In this document: in pieces, positions 6,062 through 6,786 of the stretch
Layout of the letters: each line of letters begins with the position of its first letter
Numbering within the stretch: position 1 is the stretch's first letter
Assembly: GCA_903959715.1 (NCBI GenBank)
Contig: CAJBXX010000192.1
Span: forward strand, 1-6,786
Length of the DNA stretch: 6,786 nt
Source of the DNA: an uncultured Alphaproteobacteria bacterium
GTDB lineage: Bacteria; Pseudomonadota; Alphaproteobacteria; Rickettsiales; UBA1997
Direction of reading: 5' to 3'
The notes under the pieces: model-generated
Databases searched by the model: none
What the model saw: the letters and a program-made list of their open reading frames with translations, nothing else
Told to the model about the DNA's origin: nothing
Position numbers and translations under genes: made by a program

Positions 6062-6622
6062 ATGAAAAAGATTTTCAAATTTTTTACAATCCTTAATATA
6101 ATTCTTTGTTTTATGAATGAATCTATCGCCCAAAATAAAAAAATCGACAATCCTGAAAATATTTTATATATTGATTTAAAAGCAGGTCGTGTTGTTATCG
6201 AACTTCTTCCCAATATTGCCCCGAATCATGTTAATCGCATCAAAACTTTGGCTCGTCAAAAATTTTATGATGGAATTTTATTCCATCGTGTAATTGACGG
6301 TTTTATGGCACAAACTGGTGACCCTACGGGCACGGGCATGGGTGGCAGTAAATTGCCTGATTTGCGTGCTGAATTTTCTGACGAACCACATATTCGTGGC
6401 ACTCTTTCAATGGCTCGCGCTTCTGATCCAAATAGTGCTAATAGTCAATTTTTTATCGTCACTAAAGATTCGCGTTTTCTCGATAATCAATATACGGTTT
6501 TTGGTCGCGTCCTTAAAGGTATGGAATTTGTTGATAAAATCAAAAAAGGCGATGGAGCCAATGGCAAAGTTTCTAATCCAGATATGATGTTAAAAGTTCG
6601 CGTTGCTTCCGACGAAAAATAA
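6062..6622 (+). CDS. Secreted cyclophilin-type peptidyl-prolyl cis-trans isomerase
   Basis: Cyclophilins speed cis-trans isomerisation of X-Pro bonds during protein folding. From ATG 6062 the product has 186 residues. It opens with a Sec signal peptide (MKKIFKFF, then a hydrophobic stretch TILNIILCFM, with likely cleavage after SIA at residue 23), so it should act in the periplasm. The catalytic domain runs from about 34 to 186. It shows FHRVIDGFMAQTGDPTGTG with Arg76 and Gln84, and NSQFFI with Phe111, matching the active-site Arg, Gln and Phe of human cyclophilin A. The cyclosporin-binding Trp is Phe119 here, as is common in bacteria. An in-frame ATG at 6020 would add 14 residues before the signal peptide; I prefer 6062 because it gives a canonical signal peptide. 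Neither has a Shine-Dalgarno sequence. Weak promoter matches are TTGCAA-15-TAAAAT (5933-5959) and TTGTTA-15-TAAAAT (5980-6006). The symbol could be ppiA or ppiB, so none is given. Confidence 0.93.
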   Translation: MKKIFKFFTILNIILCFMNESIAQNKKIDNPENILYIDLKAGRVVIELLPNIAPNHVNRIKTLARQKFYDGILFHRVIDGFMAQTGDPTGTGMGGSKLPDLRAEFSDEPHIRGTLSMARASDPNSANSQFFIVTKDSRFLDNQYTVFGRVLKGMEFVDKIKKGDGANGKVSNPDMMLKVRVASDEK

Positions 6623-6650
6623 AATTTTCCAATTTAAAAATAATTAAATT

Positions 6651-6679
6651 AACCGCCATTAAAAAATGGCGGTTTTTTT
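6651..6679 (+). terminator. Intrinsic terminator of the isomerase gene
   Basis: AACCGCCATT (6651-6660) and AATGGCGGTT (6665-6674) form a perfect 10-bp stem with an AAAA loop, followed by an unbroken T-run to 6679. It begins 28 bases past the stop codon, so the isomerase is the last gene of its unit. Confidence 0.95.
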
Positions 6680-6761
6680 ATGCTTTTTCATAAATTTTTA
6701 ACGCAAATATAAGTTTTATTTTTATAAAATTGTTATTGTTATTTATAAATTATTATAGTAA

Positions 6762-6786
6762 TTGACATAAGTAAATAACTGTTCTA
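6762..6786 (+). promoter_or_regulatory. Possible promoter cut by the right edge
   Basis: A perfect TTGACA (6762-6767) is followed by exactly 17 bases, and the window then ends in TA, the first two bases of a -10 box. It follows the isomerase terminator, which is where a promoter for a new plus-strand gene would be expected. Only half of it can be seen. Confidence 0.35.

Noticed and set aside
5989..6213. A 74-codon minus-strand frame opposite the isomerase start
   Set aside because: Its hydrophobic product comes from reading the AT-rich leader and signal-peptide region backwards. The plus-strand isomerase is clearly the real gene.

Overview
This is an AT-rich stretch of a bacterial chromosome carrying six recognisable housekeeping genes and one unknown gene that runs off the left edge. 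The organism is most likely an alphaproteobacterium, probably of a reduced, AT-rich lineage such as the Rickettsiales or Holosporales. That is inferred from three things: a mitochondrial-type NuoG without the extra N7 cysteines, an alphaproteobacterial-looking periplasmic cyclophilin, and housekeeping genes scattered out of their usual operons. I could not confirm it by a search. The standard genetic code fits (for example TGG for Trp in NuoG). No start has a visible Shine-Dalgarno sequence.

Layout from left to right. Bases 1-463 (minus strand) hold the N-terminal 154 codons of an unrecognised protein with a run of 12 glutamines. Bases 464-748 are noncoding. They contain a good promoter for that gene with a perfect palindrome over its -35 box, and then a GC-rich REP-like hairpin repeat just past the end of dnaJ. 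Next come five genes, all on the minus strand: dnaJ (749-1900), rdgB (1957-2580), rpsP (2676-3050), nuoG (3201-5261) and ssb (5363-5824). A divergent intergenic region (5825-6061) separates ssb from a plus-strand gene for a secreted peptidyl-prolyl isomerase (6062-6622). That gene ends in a textbook terminator, and the last 107 bases hold only a consensus -35 box at the right edge.

Likely transcription units, read on the minus strand from the right: ssb with its own promoter, possibly reading into nuoG; rpsP with its own promoter and a strong terminator; rdgB and dnaJ, 56 bases apart and probably cotranscribed, ending at the REP-like hairpin; and the unknown gene on its own promoter. The isomerase is a separate plus-strand unit. 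The products cover replication and repair (SSB, and RdgB, which cleans the nucleotide pool), translation (S16), respiration (NuoG) and protein folding (DnaJ in the cytoplasm, cyclophilin in the periplasm). Their adjacency looks like genome shuffling, not a shared pathway.

I see no mobile-element gene, CRISPR array, tRNA, rRNA or recognisable new defence or biosynthetic system. The parts least explained are the polyglutamine protein and its palindromic promoter, and the REP-like repeat.
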